Assembly (NCBI GenBank): GCA_900095095.1
Contig: FMBT01000558.1
Coordinates: forward strand, 1 to 52,275
Reading direction: 5' to 3'
Length of the DNA: 52,275 nt
Origin: Fragilariopsis cylindrus CCMP1102
Taxonomy: Eukaryota; Bacillariophyta; Bacillariophyceae; Bacillariales; Bacillariaceae
The stretch's first letter is position 1. Every line of letters begins with the position of its first letter. The position numbers and the translations under genes were made by a program. A model generated the notes under the pieces. The model was not told the DNA's origin and did not search any database. It worked only from the letters and a program-made list of their open reading frames with translations. Below are positions 1-10,069 of the stretch, piece after piece.

Positions 1-1110
1 TGGAACTGAACTGTCTTTAAATTCAAGATTGCATTTAAAAAAAAAAGTGAGCTTTTTAAAAATCAAAAAAAATACCGTTTCTTCTGGTATTATCTAGTGA
101 GAGATAAAGTGAGCTTTTTGAAGATTAAAAAAGTACTCTGGTATTATCTAGTGAAAGATATTAGTTATCTTTGTACTATTTCTCAATTGATTTGTAGCCT
201 GCGTATTAACAGTAGTTGTCGGTGATGTTCTGTTATCGTATTTGGATCTTTCTTACACCACCAGCTATTTCAACGTGAACTCATCGGTGATGTTCTGTTA
301 TCGTATTTGGATCTTTCTTACACCACCAGCTATTTCATCGCGCTTCAATGGGCTTGTGCCCGCTGCATGCCACTGAATGGGAGTAGCGTGTTTCATCGCA
401 CTTCAATGGGGCATAGGCAGGTTCACAACTCGGTTCGCGAACTCATTCCAAGTTGGAATGCAAATGATAAAATCCGTCTTTCAATATAAATACTAACAAT
501 AGATCAGTTACGCCACCATAGGTGATTCGGTTGAAGTTTGGATTCTAAATATCATTGTATTGATACGGTACTGAATGCGGTACTGAATACGGTACTGAAT
601 ACGGTACTGAAAACGAATTTTGCTTTCGTTTCGCTTAGAAGCGATTTGACTTGCGCGATTAATAGCGCGACGGTATTGACTCTTAGCCGACGATTTAACG
701 TTCTCACATTTTAGGTAGCAAATTGAATTGTTTGAAGCTCACAATTTCATGCAGTCACAACAATATTGCCTTTCGTTTCGCTTCAAATAATAATAGAGGC
801 TTTGAAGCGATTTGATTTGATTATGCGCTACCACGAGAAGAATGAAAAGAACTTGGTCTCTGATAATTGGAACATTGCAGTCACAACAATATTGCCTTTG
901 GTTTCGCTGCAAATAATAGAGGCTTTGAAGCGATTGCTTTGATTATGCGCTACCACGAGAAGAATGAAAAGAACTTGGTCTCTGATAATTGGAACATTGC
1001 AGTCACAACAATATTGCCTTTGGTTTCGCTGCAAATAATAGAGGCTTTGAAGCGATTGCTTTGATTATGCGCTACCACGAGAAGAATGAAAAGAACTTGG
1101 TCTCTGATAA
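1..1110. repeat. Repeat-rich 5' flank with four repeat families
   Basis: No convincing gene is seen here. Four repeat types can be read directly. A 62 bp-spaced pair begins GTGAGCTTTTT at 47 and 109. A 52 bp sequence at 221-272 recurs at 286-337 with only a short spacer. A 12 bp unit (cggtactgaata and variants) is repeated about four times at 565-614. A long 122 bp unit occupies 751 onward and is described separately. Short open frames in this stretch are explained by the repeats and are not called as genes. Confidence 0.75.
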
Positions 1111-1140
1111 TTGGAACATTGCAGTCACAACAATATTATT
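751..1140. repeat. 122 bp tandem repeat array, about 3.2 copies
   Basis: The sequence GCAGTCACAACAATATTG starts at 751, 877, 999 and 1121. Spacings are 126, 122 and 122, so the first unit is slightly diverged and longer and the last is truncated. Units 877-998 and 999-1120 are nearly identical over their full length. The unit carries open reading frames on both strands, which makes spurious short proteins. The truncated last copy supplies the upstream ATG (1111) of the following methyltransferase reading frame. Confidence 0.9.
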
Positions 1141-1227
1141 TTAACATACATGTACGCAGGAGATAGAAATACGGCAATAACCAACCAACCCAAAACAAAA
1201 ACTATCGCAACAGCCATTTGTATCAGA

Positions 1228-2573
1228 ATGGTAGATAGCAAAGCAAAAAAGAATAAAGACGAAAAGCAGGCCATGGTAACGGAAGGGCGGTTTACGTCAA
1301 TTCAAGTCGTTGCTATTATTTGCTTTGCTCTTATATGTCAAACATTAATTATATCAACCAGAAGTATAGATTATATATCAGGAAAAACGTATGAATTACG
1401 TAACGATGACAACAATAACGATGATAATCTCTCTTTATCATCATCATCATCATCGACGTCGACGTCGACGTCGACGTCGACGACGTCGATAAATCCATTC
1501 GATGTTCCAATAGGACAAGCTATCAATTTACCATCTGTACGTCATGAGGATACAGCAGACGATGAAAAAAGAAAGGTACATGGTACTGTATATGGTGGTA
1601 AAGGTGATAAAAAACATTTAGGTGGATTTACAGAAATTGATATGCAAGGGATATCACCAGCTGTTTGGAAGCATGTAGTAGAGAAATGGACAGTCCAATC
1701 AGTACTTGATGTTGGATGTGGTAGGGGTACATCAACATCATGGTTCTATACACATGGACTTAGAACACAATGTGTTGAGGGTAGTCATGATGCAATTGGA
1801 CAGAGTATGTTACCGGATAAATCATTGATAGTTGAACATGATTTTAGTAGAGGACCATGGTGGCCAAAAGATACATTTGATGCTGTTTGGTCTGTTGAAT
1901 TCCTAGAGCATGTAAATGTGCAATTCCATTATAATTACATATCAACTTTTAGGAAAGCAGCAATCCTATTAGTAACAAGTAGTAGATGGGGTAAGTGCAA
2001 AAATAACAATAGAATAAAAAAGACAAAACATTTCTTTTACTGGATTAATTTGTTGATACCGCAGGGCCCAGGAAATAGCTCACTATTCATATTTTTTCTC
2101 TTCCTTCTTGTCTTTTTTTCTTCTAAATGAAATTCTATATAGGAGGTTGGCATCATGTAGAAGTTCACAGTGATGACTGGTGGATACGTAAATACGAAGC
2201 ATACGGATTTAAATACGATGATAAATTAACACAAGAATTGAAACAGATTGGAGCGAAAGAAAAGGCTAATCATACATTATTCCCACCAAATGATGAAGAA
2301 TATAATGCACAACATGTATGGACATCAATGAAAGTGTTTATCAATCCTACGGTGGCTGCGTTACCCCAACATGCACATTTATTTGGCGAATTTGGTTGCT
2401 TTGAAGCAATCGGAGCTTCACGTGAATGTGGAACAAAAGCTGGACGATACAGTATAGAGAATGCGGAAAAAGAAACATTATTAGATCCATCATTTTATCC
2501 ATTGAATTTAACAATAGCACAAGATGAGGCATGGTATGATATTGTTAAAGCTAATATCAAACAAAAACCATAA
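1228..2573 (+). CDS. Membrane-anchored class I SAM-dependent methyltransferase
   Basis: Predicted to transfer a methyl group from S-adenosylmethionine; the substrate is unknown. A short basic N-terminus is followed by one hydrophobic segment (IQVVAIICFALICQTLII), which suggests a type II signal anchor and a Golgi/ER location. A Ser/Thr low-complexity linker from a TCG/TCA repeat comes next. The catalytic fold shows motif I, LDVGCGRGTSTSWF, followed by ESHDAIGQ-like and DAVWSVEFLEH elements. An intron at 1991-2142 (GTAAGT...TATAG, phase 1) rejoins the frame to give WGGWHHVEVHSDDWW, the usual end of this fold. I prefer the ATG at 1228: the upstream in-frame ATGs at 1111 and 1150 lie in or next to the 122 bp tandem repeat and would add a non-conserved leader. 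Joined length is about 397 residues. The fold is clear; the exact function is open. Confidence 0.8.
1991..2142 (+). other. Spliceosomal intron in the methyltransferase gene
   Basis: The donor GTAAGTGC and the acceptor TATATAG, with a pyrimidine-rich stretch just upstream, define a 152 bp phase-1 intron. Removing it joins two frames and restores the conserved GGWHHVEVH segment. Without splicing the first frame would end near 2130 in a Phe/Leu-rich tail read from the polypyrimidine tract. Confidence 0.85.
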
Positions 2574-2721
2574 CACCACGAGGACGCGACTACAGTACTA
2601 TTACTTCGAGAACGAGAGAAGAAGAATATCGACAACCACTAATGAAACACAAGAAAAATAAATATCAGTAATAATTATTTAGTTTTAAAACACGTTTCTC
2701 GAAGTATAATACACCTGCACG

Positions 2722-4850
2722 ATGTCTCTATTACGTCGTTACCACAATTTACAAAAAAATAGTTTGCTGCCCTTGACAGCGGCAGTTGGAACTGCAACAG
2801 TAGCCTCGTTGTGGTTGATCAATAAACGCAAGAAGAACAAAGAAAAATCTGCAAAAGTTGATCCTGAAAGTTCGGTTCGAAAAATTGGCCATACATCTCA
2901 TATTCACATCCCTACCGAAAATGTTGAACGTACAAAATATTTCTTTGAAGCATTCGGTCTAATCGATTGTTCGACATCGTGTGATAATACTACTTCTACT
3001 ACCACAAAAAGCAACAACGATGTTTTTACCATTCTGACATGTCCAAATCCCAAAAATAAGATGCACCAGCCGTATATCGTACTGGAAAAAACCAATGCAA
3101 CAAGTACCGGCAACAACAATGGAGAGAAGGAATTCCCATGCGCATCAGAAGTTGGAATTGTTGGACGATTATGTATTGGTGTCAAAGATGTATATAAAAC
3201 AGTAGAACGTTTAAGACAAGATCTTAACATGTATCCTGTTGCTCCACCGGTTTGTGATCGACCAGGCACACCTGATGGAAAGACTGGAATTAATAAAGAA
3301 AATGAGGTTGTCATTGTGGCATATCGTGATGTGGCATCGGGTGTAATGCTCGAATTAGTTTCTTTAAATATGACATCTCTAATGAACAGAATGACCGTTA
3401 GTATTGTTCAGACCATTACATCATTACAATTTCCAATATTCGTTCATGCTAACATCAATGTATCAAATTATTCGGATGGAATGAAAGCATACAATTTATT
3501 AGGATATACTGAGATTGCCAAACATTTTGGATACGTAAAGAATAATCTTTACAAAGCGTTGGAGATTCCTGATCCGGGTATTGCGAAGGAAGTACATTGA
3601 TAAAAACCAAGAAAGAGACACTATTTGCTATCGATTTAATTGAATGGGAAGAGAAGTCGAAAAGTAGTGGCGGAATTGCCACCGACAATCCGATTAGAAT
3701 CGCATTCACGGTGAATGATTTACCCAACGAGATTGATCGAATTACACAACAAATTCTGTAACAGCATCAACACCAACAACTACTGCAGGTGATACCGTGG
3801 TACTACGTACCCTATTGGACACTCGTCGGTAATCCTAAGATTGTTGAATATCCAGCACCACTCGATAAAGCTATCGTAGCGACTGTTCGTGATAAAGATG
3901 GGATGGAGGTGGACCTTGTGGAATATCCTGTAACGTTGACGACGCAACTAAGGGTACCAACAACTAATAAGGTAATTCTACTGACCGGTTGTGACAGTGG
4001 ATTTGGACGATCATTGAGTTGTCATTTAAGTCTCTTAGGGTTCGATGTCGTTGCTGCATGCTATACAGAAGAAGGTGCTAAGTTTCTTGATCGAATCGTA
4101 ACAAAAACTGTCGTGGCAGATTTAGGTACATCGGATGGTGTAGAAGCTGTTTTAGATGCATGTCGCGACGAACTCAATCATAATTATAAAAAATTATGGG
4201 CTATCGTTAACAATGCTGGTGTTTGTTTTCCAGGTAACGTTGATTGGCAAAGTCCTGATATTTATAAAATATCTATGGATGTTAATTTTCATGCACCTGT
4301 AAAAATCATACACGAATTGTTACAAGAATTAAAAGCTGTTCCAGGAAGTCGAATCATGCAAACTTCGTCCGTTTGTGGATTATTGGCCCAACCAACAAAT
4401 TCAGCATACTGTTCAACAAAGCATGCATTGGAAGCATACAGTGACTCGTTACGGTGTGAGCTTTACCCATATGATTGTCACGTTACAATAGTTCAACCGG
4501 CGACAATGAAAACGAAGCTCGGCCTGACGTATTGGGATACTTGGTACAAAGGATTTCAACTGGCACCAAAAGAACGACAGAAATCATTCGATAGTGATAA
4601 AATTGAAACCTTTGTAGATGAGAGTAGAAAACGCTTATACGAAGCAGCAGAAGATTCTGACGTTACTACTCTAGCGATGGTCAAGGCGTTGTTAGAACCA
4701 AACCCACCAACAAGACTCCGTACCGGAATCGCTGCGGAATTATTTTTTAGACCTATATCAATGCTTTCCGATACAATGAGAGATTGTATTTTATGGAGTC
4801 TTATGCAATTCGATTCAGTTCATGCAACGATTTCCGAAGAGAAAAAGTAG
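2722..4850 (+). pseudogene. Two glyoxalase/VOC domains fused to a short-chain dehydrogenase; frame interrupted
   Basis: The N-terminus has a hydrophobic stretch then a basic KRKKNKEK run, consistent with a membrane anchor. Residues about 55-215 form one VOC (glyoxalase/dioxygenase-like) domain and a second starts near FPIFVHANINVS. The frame then stops (TGA 3598), but homologous coding sequence resumes one base back (TLIKTKKETLFAIDLIEWEE, 3594-3758). It meets a TAA at 3759 and continues in the same frame from about 3789 (PLDKAIVATVRDKDGMEVDLVEYP), completing the second VOC domain. An intact SDR domain follows with TGCDSGFG (3984), NNAG, TSS and YCSTK, resembling retinol/hydroxysteroid dehydrogenases. 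The region 3755-3823 reads better in a third frame. It is therefore either a recent pseudogene or an assembly-damaged fusion gene; no splice sites rescue it. Confidence 0.65.
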
Positions 4851-5320
4851 AAGAAGGAAGAAATGCCATAATAATGGTTTATATGTAGATATATATATAT
4901 ATCCCGTGGACAAATTCAGATGCAAGGAGGAAGTAGAGGTACGGTAGTGGTCTTCTGATATCATAGCAGTTATGCATTGAGCTAACACGTACGCATGTAC
5001 CGTATTGAATAGGGGGAAATGAAGCAATTATGTTTTGATTAAGTGGTTGATATTACAGTATATTGAGATTTGATATTATCTACATTACATGCATTCTCTC
5101 TTTTTCAATAATGCGTTATTTCGCCATTTATTTTATTTTGTTTTTAATTATCATTATCACTGATTACCAAAACACAGTAGGATTCTGAATAATACAAGTA
5201 TACAAAATGCACTGACATTTTGATTATTATGAATTGAATTGAATAAGTAAATAAATAAGATGTTGTCGTTGTAATTTTTTTTTACAACTTTGTGTTCTGT
5301 TCCTCTCTTTTTCTTTACTA
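4851..5320. other. Shared 3' region between convergent genes
   Basis: This 470 bp AT-rich stretch lies between the VOC-SDR gene (plus) and the HAD-like gene (minus). It has a short TA repeat near 4890-4903 and no coding potential that I can support. It presumably holds both 3' UTRs and polyadenylation signals. Confidence 0.6.
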
Positions 5321-6208
5321 TCATACTAATCTCATTATTTCTGGTAATAATTCATTTGGACGTTTCGGATTGAACCAAATAGCACGTACACCATTATCAA
5401 GTGCATGATGTATATTTTTTTCATCATCATCCAGGAGTAATGTAGATTTTCTTGTAATTGGTTTTGGTGTTGACGATTGTGATCGTGATGAATTACTAGT
5501 AGTTGTATTTCCTGTATTATTTGATGATACTTGTCGTTCTGTTGTTGCTTGTTGTTCTTCTTCTTCTTCACGTCGTGCATCAAGTTCTTCCACAGCACTA
5601 GCCATGTGTGGTTGCTTACCATTAATACTACCAGATCCATTATATCGCCATGATCGATCACCACCTCTAATAGGAATTATAGTGGATGTATCAACAATAC
5701 CACCAATACCAATTAAACCAGGTATAGTTTGTTTTGTATTTTCATCTAATCCAATATTAATAATATGATCAATTACACCTCGGACCATCCGTGTTTGACA
5801 ACTGAATGTAACAATAGCAATTTCAATTTCACCATTTGTTGCTACTGCTGATGTTATTAATGATTTAAATTCTGGACGTATATGTGGATATAATTCTTCT
5901 ACTGTACCCTTCCATGATCCACCTGTATGAATATCTAATATTGTCTGATCAAAATCTAATGCTAAAAAATTAATTTCAAGTTCTTTTAATTTTTGAATTG
6001 CCTTCTTTGTTGCAGTTCGTAGTTGTTGTTGTGATGTAGAGTTGATTGACGACATAGTAGTAGTAATAATAATGGGAGTGCTTTTGTTGTTACTGCTGTT
6101 GTTGTTGTTGTTGCTGTTGTTGTTGTTGTGTTTGTTATTAGGCGGGAGATTGTGAATTATTATTGTCAGAAAGGAACAGATTATTAATAAGATCACGACG
6201 AGGACCAC
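5321..6208 (-). CDS. HAD-like hydrolase/phosphatase-family protein
   Basis: The core carries the HAD motif I, ALDFDQTILD (Asp85 and Asp87), then an HxGGxWKGT segment. The end has KSTLLLDDDEKNI (Asp260-262), matching HAD motifs III and IV. This belongs to a small protist/fungal/animal HAD group with the conserved phrases DFDQT-IHTGG and GKQPHMASA. Substrate is not known. Residues 2-18 are strongly hydrophobic (VLVVILLIICSFLTIII), a possible signal anchor, followed by an Asn-rich linker. An alternative start is Met52 (ATG complement at 6053-6055), which would give a soluble protein. Glu-, Thr- and Ser-rich low complexity is inserted at about residues 210-245, before the last motif. It is divergent from the adenylate kinase gene and may share its upstream region. 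Confidence 0.75.
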   Translation of the reverse strand: MVLVVILLIICSFLTIIIHNLPPNNKHNNNNSNNNNNSSNNKSTPIIITTTMSSINSTSQQQLRTATKKAIQKLKELEINFLALDFDQTILDIHTGGSWKGTVEELYPHIRPEFKSLITSAVATNGEIEIAIVTFSCQTRMVRGVIDHIINIGLDENTKQTIPGLIGIGGIVDTSTIIPIRGGDRSWRYNGSGSINGKQPHMASAVEELDARREEEEEQQATTERQVSSNNTGNTTTSNSSRSQSSTPKPITRKSTLLLDDDEKNIHHALDNGVRAIWFNPKRPNELLPEIMRLV

Positions 6209-6714
6209 GAATAATAGAAGTAGTGTCGTGTGTGTGTTGTAGAAATAATAATGATTGTGTTTTCTTGTTCTTCCTTTTCACTACTGTTGTTCTTCGTGTG
6301 ATCATGTGTCAAACAGCCAGGTGCTGTTCTGTTGCTGTGGTTATGTTGTGCTATAGCTGTGGTTATTCAATACATTGTAGTAGGTTCAAGATCGTCGACG
6401 TAATAATATTGTCGATTGTTAAATTATTGCTAACTTAGTGTGTTGACAGTAAATGTTTTTGTTTGTTATCGTCATTTTTCCGATGCTCCGTACGTCCTAC
6501 GTAGGTTTGTTTCAGGTTTCACAGGTGTTGGCGCGTGATCTCACAATTTCAAATTCGAAAATCGAAAATCGAAAAAAAATTCAACTAAATAAGCATCATT
6601 CCATCAAATCAAACTCGGTTTGGGTAGGACTACTGGTAGTTGTATAATAAAGCTTGTTGTATCGAAAATCGACACTTCTCAAACCATTCAAGGCTATACA
6701 GAAACAAGAAAATC
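6209..6714. promoter_or_regulatory. Divergent intergenic region, HAD / adenylate kinase
   Basis: About 0.5 kb lies between two genes transcribed away from each other, so it likely contains both promoters. Two small plus-strand open frames here (6163-6438 and 6453-6647) encode Val/Leu/Cys-rich text with no recognisable domain and are not called. No specific promoter element can be assigned. Confidence 0.4.
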
Positions 6715-7755
6715 ATGAATCATTATTGTACTACTGTTCTTCGACGTAATGTCGCTAATAACAACAACAACAATAATAATAATAAGGCAATAATAAGGCG
6801 AACAATAATAATACGATCAACGTCGTCAACATCAACATCAACATCAACGAGAAGCAGAATTAATAACATGAACTCAAATAATATAAATATGAATAGGAGC
6901 AGTATGAGTAATATGAGCAATATGAATATAGCTCTTATCGGACCACCAGGGTCTGGAAAAGGAAGTTATGGGAAATATTTTGCGAAGGCATTACAAATTC
7001 CTATATTTACTGTGAGTGATTTATTAAAAAAGTTTCGACCTGATATAAATATTTCATCTGGTAAACTTATAGATGATACTATCGTTAGTGAAACAATATT
7101 ACAAGGACTGGAAGATTATTTTGATAACAATGATAATAATAACGATAATAATAATCATAATGATAACAACGATAATAGGATTGGTGGTTATATCATTGAT
7201 GGATTTCCAAGAACAATTGAACAAATTAAATTAACAGAAGAAGAATCAGATGAAACAACATCAATAACAACAGGTTGTTGGCCTGAAAAATATCAAATAC
7301 AATCAGCTATACATTTAAATGTTCCTGATTGTGTCTGTAAAACAAAAATCCTTGGTAGACGTCAATGTTCTAAATGTGGAAAAAGTTATAATATTGCTAA
7401 TGTCAATTGGAATGGTTGGATTATGCCATCCAATATTCCATCATCACAGGAGGAAGATATGGGACATGTATGTTGTGTCGGTAATAGCGACGACAATAAG
7501 AATAACAATGCAAGTACATCATGTGATTGGTCAATCCGACGTGATGATGATACATCAGATATCATTGAACGTCGTTTAGAGGTTTATCATCATAATTCAG
7601 ATCCGATATTAGAATACTTCAAAAACAAAAAAACAAGAACAACACAAAGTAAAGGTAATAGTAATAGTAATAGTCTTCTTACTTTAACACCATATCATGG
7701 ATTTGATGATCTACCAATACTTGTTGATAAGATTCATACATGGATTGGATCGTAA
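6715..7755 (+). CDS. Adenylate kinase family, probably mitochondrial
   Basis: Catalyses phosphoryl transfer between nucleotides (ATP + AMP to 2 ADP type). The P-loop GPPGSGKG lies about 75 residues after the chosen start. It is followed by SDLLKKF, DGFPRT, a zinc-type lid (CSKCGKSYN ... CDWSIRRDDD) and IERRLEVYH. The lid holds four Cys in a C-x2-C ... C ... C pattern, as in zinc-bound adenylate kinases. Low-complexity Asp/Asn insertions sit between the P-loop domain and DGFPRT and inside the lid, making the protein longer than usual (346 residues). The N-terminus from Met at 6715 (MNHYCTTVLRRNVANN) is basic and lacks acidic residues, fitting a mitochondrial presequence. The in-frame ATG at 6640 would add 25 residues. 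Confidence 0.88.
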   Translation: MNHYCTTVLRRNVANNNNNNNNNKAIIRRTIIIRSTSSTSTSTSTRSRINNMNSNNINMNRSSMSNMSNMNIALIGPPGSGKGSYGKYFAKALQIPIFTVSDLLKKFRPDINISSGKLIDDTIVSETILQGLEDYFDNNDNNNDNNNHNDNNDNRIGGYIIDGFPRTIEQIKLTEEESDETTSITTGCWPEKYQIQSAIHLNVPDCVCKTKILGRRQCSKCGKSYNIANVNWNGWIMPSNIPSSQEEDMGHVCCVGNSDDNKNNNASTSCDWSIRRDDDTSDIIERRLEVYHHNSDPILEYFKNKKTRTTQSKGNSNSNSLLTLTPYHGFDDLPILVDKIHTWIGS

Positions 7756-8002
7756 TCGAGTTGATGATCGAATATAAATGAGTGAATAAAAATAGATGAT
7801 GAAAATGAATGAGGGACGATAATCATTGTGTATTATAGATTAACAATAATCTTTATTATTCTTACTTAATATTCTTTATTCTACAGGATTATTATGTATC
7901 CTTTTGATACAGGATCGTATTTTATTTTGATGGTTGAACAAATAACAATGATGTTGATAATGATAATATATACCCCCGTCGTTTAGAAGTAGTAATTCAG
8001 TA

Positions 8003-8472
8003 CTAGTAGTAGTAGTAGTACTCTAAGAAGTTACCATAACTGTTCCTCTCGATCGTATTCATTATCAAGGACTTGAAGGAATTCCCTATTACTTTTATCG
8101 AAACTCTCTCTACTTGGCCAGTAAATTCTGACATCGATGCGAATCGGCAATATAATCTAAGGAACCAACAAATTAATGGACTGGATGAAAGAAACATATT
8201 CTGTATTGACCGAGACTGCTTGACGACCATCTTTGATTGTTCACGACGGTAGGACGTATCAAAGGACGCAATGGCGGACGGAATGCTACTACTACTACAA
8301 CTACTACCCGTACCGTCGTATCTCTTACCATTCTTATTATTCTTCAGAGCAAAAGCAATACGGGTGGCGCATATGCATACATCGGTAATTGCCATATTCA
8401 CTCCCTGACCAAGCATAGGTGACTGAGGATGAGCCGCATCTGTTGCCGTTATATACCCCCAAGAATAAGAGG

Positions 8473-8503
<31 letters not shown>

Positions 8504-9678
8504 TTAGAGAAAAGAAAAATAGGATATGATTATGCACAAAAAACAAATAGTGAATATATTCAGATAAGCTCACAGCGATAACAATAGAACAAAAGAGCAG
8601 AAAAAATATTTCATTTACCACCTAATAACGCCACTAGTTCCTTTTGACTCGAAAATGGTAGATCTAGATTCTCTCTATCAAATAGGTACACCTCTACGCC
8701 GAGTCGAGTCGTTGTTGTTTTTGGTGAATATGTTGCTGGTCGGCAGATCATTAGTACAAACGCAAACGTCCCATACAAGTACCTTAAAGTCTTTAGTCGG
8801 AGCCATGTATAATACTCCAGGAATTTTAGAGGTCGGGATGGTGAATACGAATGAGCAACCATCTTTGTGGTATTTCTGGGTCTTTAAGACTTCTTTTTTA
8901 AGCTCGGATCCTTCAAGCATGGGAGTTTTCCCCCAGTAATATATCGCATTGCAAAATTGAAGGGGGTCGTTACTACTACCATGCATAACCGTCCGACACC
9001 TTGAATTGATCCCATCGCATGCCAACAGAGCGCACCCGGTGATCGTTTTCTTTCCACCGTCATCAGAGACCAACGTCGCTACCACCCGTCCATCATCTTC
9101 GTCTCCTCCCTCCTCGGTGTAGGAATCGATACTATACCCACAGATCAGGCAACCATTTTCTTTTTCCTTTTTTTCAGATCCTATTCCTGGAAATCTAGTT
9201 GGTGTTTCTGCAGTGCAGCTCGATTGACGGATGCTAACATCACATTTTCGGGCATTCGGGCGTTACGAATGTTCATCCCACCAATTATCATCAATGCCAT
9301 TCCAACATAGAGTGACGTAATTTTTGATGTATCAATCGACAAACGGTCCTTCAAAATTCCGATTGCGGTCGAAGCCAATTCGAATCCACTGCCTGCATTG
9401 GAACATATTTTTTTTCGCGATGCTTTTTCGATTATAGTATACGATATACCATGTTTCTGGAAGGTTGTGGCGGCCACCAGCCCGCAAGGACCCGCTCCAA
9501 CGACCAACACTGGGAGTTGCTCATTATTTGTAGAATGAGCTGCTGCCCTCCGATGATCGACATCGCCAGTCACAACAACAAGCAGCATCATATGACGAAA
9601 TGGAAACATCTTCAATTCTAATCGTTGACTTCTTGCTATCTTGTATTCCTCTGTGTGAACCTGATGGTCATTTGCCAA
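8003..9678 (-). pseudogene. FAD-dependent monooxygenase (PHBH/zeaxanthin-epoxidase-like fold), frame-disrupted
   Basis: The 5' part shows a dinucleotide-binding motif, VLVVGAGPCGLVAATTF, and a FAD-fold helix/strand IIEKA. A middle part has ACDGINSRCR, and the end has GDAAHPQSPMLGQGVNMAITD, the FAD ribityl-binding motif of this family. A clean 179 bp intron (8440-8618, GTAAAT...AACAG, with a CT repeat) rejoins LLG to DAAHP. Two other breaks have no splice sites: a one-base frame change near 9181-9190 (stop after QLDFQE), and one near 8678-8705 after a TRRRGV motif. From memory of the family, about 30 or more residues usually lie between that motif and LFDRENLDLPF; here they are missing. It is best read as a recent pseudogene or an assembly-damaged gene. 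The substrate is unknown. Confidence 0.65.
8440..8618 (-). other. Intron with (CT)n polypyrimidine tract in the monooxygenase gene
   Basis: On the minus strand the donor is GTAAATG and the acceptor is GCAACAG. A run of about ten CT units (plus strand GA at 8476-8502) lies inside. The splice is phase 1 and rebuilds the conserved GDAAHP motif exactly, which is strong evidence that it is real. Confidence 0.85.
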
Positions 9679-10069
9679 TTATTGTGATAAGTTGAATCCA
9701 CATCTGTTTTCGGTACAAAATATGTACAAATTAGCAGTTGGAAGTTGTTAAAAGTACAGTATCTTTTTTGAAGGAATCAATCGATCGAAATAATCATGAA
9801 TCTATCACGATCTTTTTGAGTGAGTCGTGAAACGAATGGACTATTTTTGCATTTTAAAACAAATCTTACTATGGTTCCACGTGGAATTAATGACGTTTTT
9901 TGTCGAAAATCCATCACTTATTATTTTTTAGGTTTCATTATTACAAAAAGCTGTCCACACAGCTGTCCAATGAAGATGGGAAACTAGCATAATATAAAGA
10001 GGTCCACATACAATTGTAACGTTACATGATACCCGAACACACAACAAGACTGTAGATATTCATTATACG
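9679..10069. promoter_or_regulatory. Divergent intergenic region, monooxygenase / 2OG-like
   Basis: This 391 bp AT-rich spacer lies between oppositely transcribed genes, so it should contain both upstream regions. A near-repeat AGCTGTCCACACAGCTGTCCAATG lies at about 9950-9973. I see no coding sequence and cannot assign a promoter motif. Confidence 0.4.

Noticed and set aside
6163..6647. Two short hydrophobic frames upstream of the adenylate kinase gene
   Set aside because: They overlap the HAD gene start or promoter region and carry no recognisable protein feature.
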